From: an uncultured Bacteroidales bacterium
GTDB lineage: Bacteria; Bacteroidota; Bacteroidia; Bacteroidales; Paludibacteraceae
Assembly: GCA_900319035.1 (NCBI GenBank)
Contig: ONMU01000031.1
Coordinates: 1-47,377, forward strand
Length of the DNA stretch: 47,377 nucleotides
Direction: 5' to 3'
The notes beneath the pieces were generated by a model. It had not been told where the DNA came from. It did not search any database and saw only the letters and a program-made list of their open reading frames with translations. Position 1 is the stretch's first letter. Each line of letters starts with the position of its first letter. A program made the translations under genes and the position numbers. Of the stretch, positions 47,279 to 47,377 are shown piece after piece.

Positions 47279-47377
47279 TTATAGAGAATACACTTTCTTG
47301 CCTTCGAAGTAAGTGGCTTCTGGTTTCGCCTCGTGAATCTCTGTTTTTGGACAAGTGAGCACGTCCTTGTTAACGAG
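47279..47377 (-). CDS. Unidentified protein, C-terminal 32 residues only
   Basis: The open frame enters from the right edge and ends KTEIHEAKPEATYFEGKKVY, then SL and TAA. A cysteine (LTCPKTE) is present. Too little is visible to name a family; it resembles the end of a small metal- or cofactor-binding domain, but this is not supported further. A strong terminator follows. It appears to be host DNA beyond the candidate attachment sites. Confidence 0.5.
   Translation of the reverse strand, partial: LVNKDVLTCPKTEIHEAKPEATYFEGKKVYSL

Overview
The window looks like a chromosomal stretch of a Bacteroidota member, most likely a gut-type Bacteroidales (inferred from gene content, not from a marker gene). 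Three things support this. First, at least eight promoters have a TTTG/CTTG box, exactly 20 nt of spacer and a TAnnTTTG box, which is the Bacteroidetes promoter form. Second, there are two giant multidomain surface proteins and a BspA-type leucine-rich-repeat protein that share a KIIE...EKY...GxKL C-terminal tail. Third, Shine-Dalgarno sites are essentially absent.

Layout. (1) 1-2.3 kb, minus strand: a tightly coupled ADP-ribose operon with a bacterial-type PARG/macrodomain-like protein (TIGR02452), a Nudix hydrolase, a DUF1349 protein and a partial isoprenylcysteine methyltransferase-like membrane protein. (2) 2.58-4.01 kb: a complete IS3-family (IS150-group) element with a -1 frameshift site. 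It has landed in the loop of the intrinsic terminator of the next operon. (3) 4.0-12.3 kb, minus strand: a defence and anti-defence block. It holds a two-gene restriction-modification system (a 1340-aa GIY-YIG/T5orf172-helicase-adenine methylase protein and a 341-aa methylase-like subunit), a 557-bp gap rich in inverted repeats, an AlbA_2/Schlafen-type ATP-binding regulator, an ArdA antirestriction protein and a 57-aa acidic protein. (4) 12.3-13.5 kb: gene-free DNA with a tandem repeat of about 346 bp. (5) 13.5-36.3 kb, minus strand: two paralogous surface-protein clusters. One is 3239-aa giant protein plus lipoprotein; the other is 81-aa protein, 3211-aa giant protein, BspA-like LRR protein and lipoprotein. 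A divergent AraC-type regulator borders the second cluster.

(6) 37.3-38.5 kb: a truncated NTF2-like pseudogene, a GNAT acetyltransferase and copies of a dispersed intergenic repeat that also occurs at 23.9 kb. (7) 38.6-47.1 kb: a block resembling part of an integrative satellite or plasmid-like element. It has two small proteins, a helically phased TGTTGAA iteron cluster, a 1062-aa primase-helicase, a small basic protein, a divergent XRE regulator with repeated GCGTATTATA operators, and a RloA/RloB (AbiL- or PARIS-like) ATPase-TOPRIM defence pair. It is bordered by two copies of what looks like the 3' end of a tRNA-Asp gene (candidate attachment sites). No integrase, relaxase, intact tRNA, rRNA or CRISPR array is visible in the window.

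How it fits together: the R-M system, ArdA and the RloAB pair form a restriction/anti-restriction/abortive-infection network spread over two islands. The giant proteins and their lipoproteins probably form cell-surface assemblies; the lipoproteins share a domain with the C-terminal part of the giants. The divergent AraC regulator is the obvious candidate controller of the second cluster. All functional calls come from reading motifs by eye; no database search was run.
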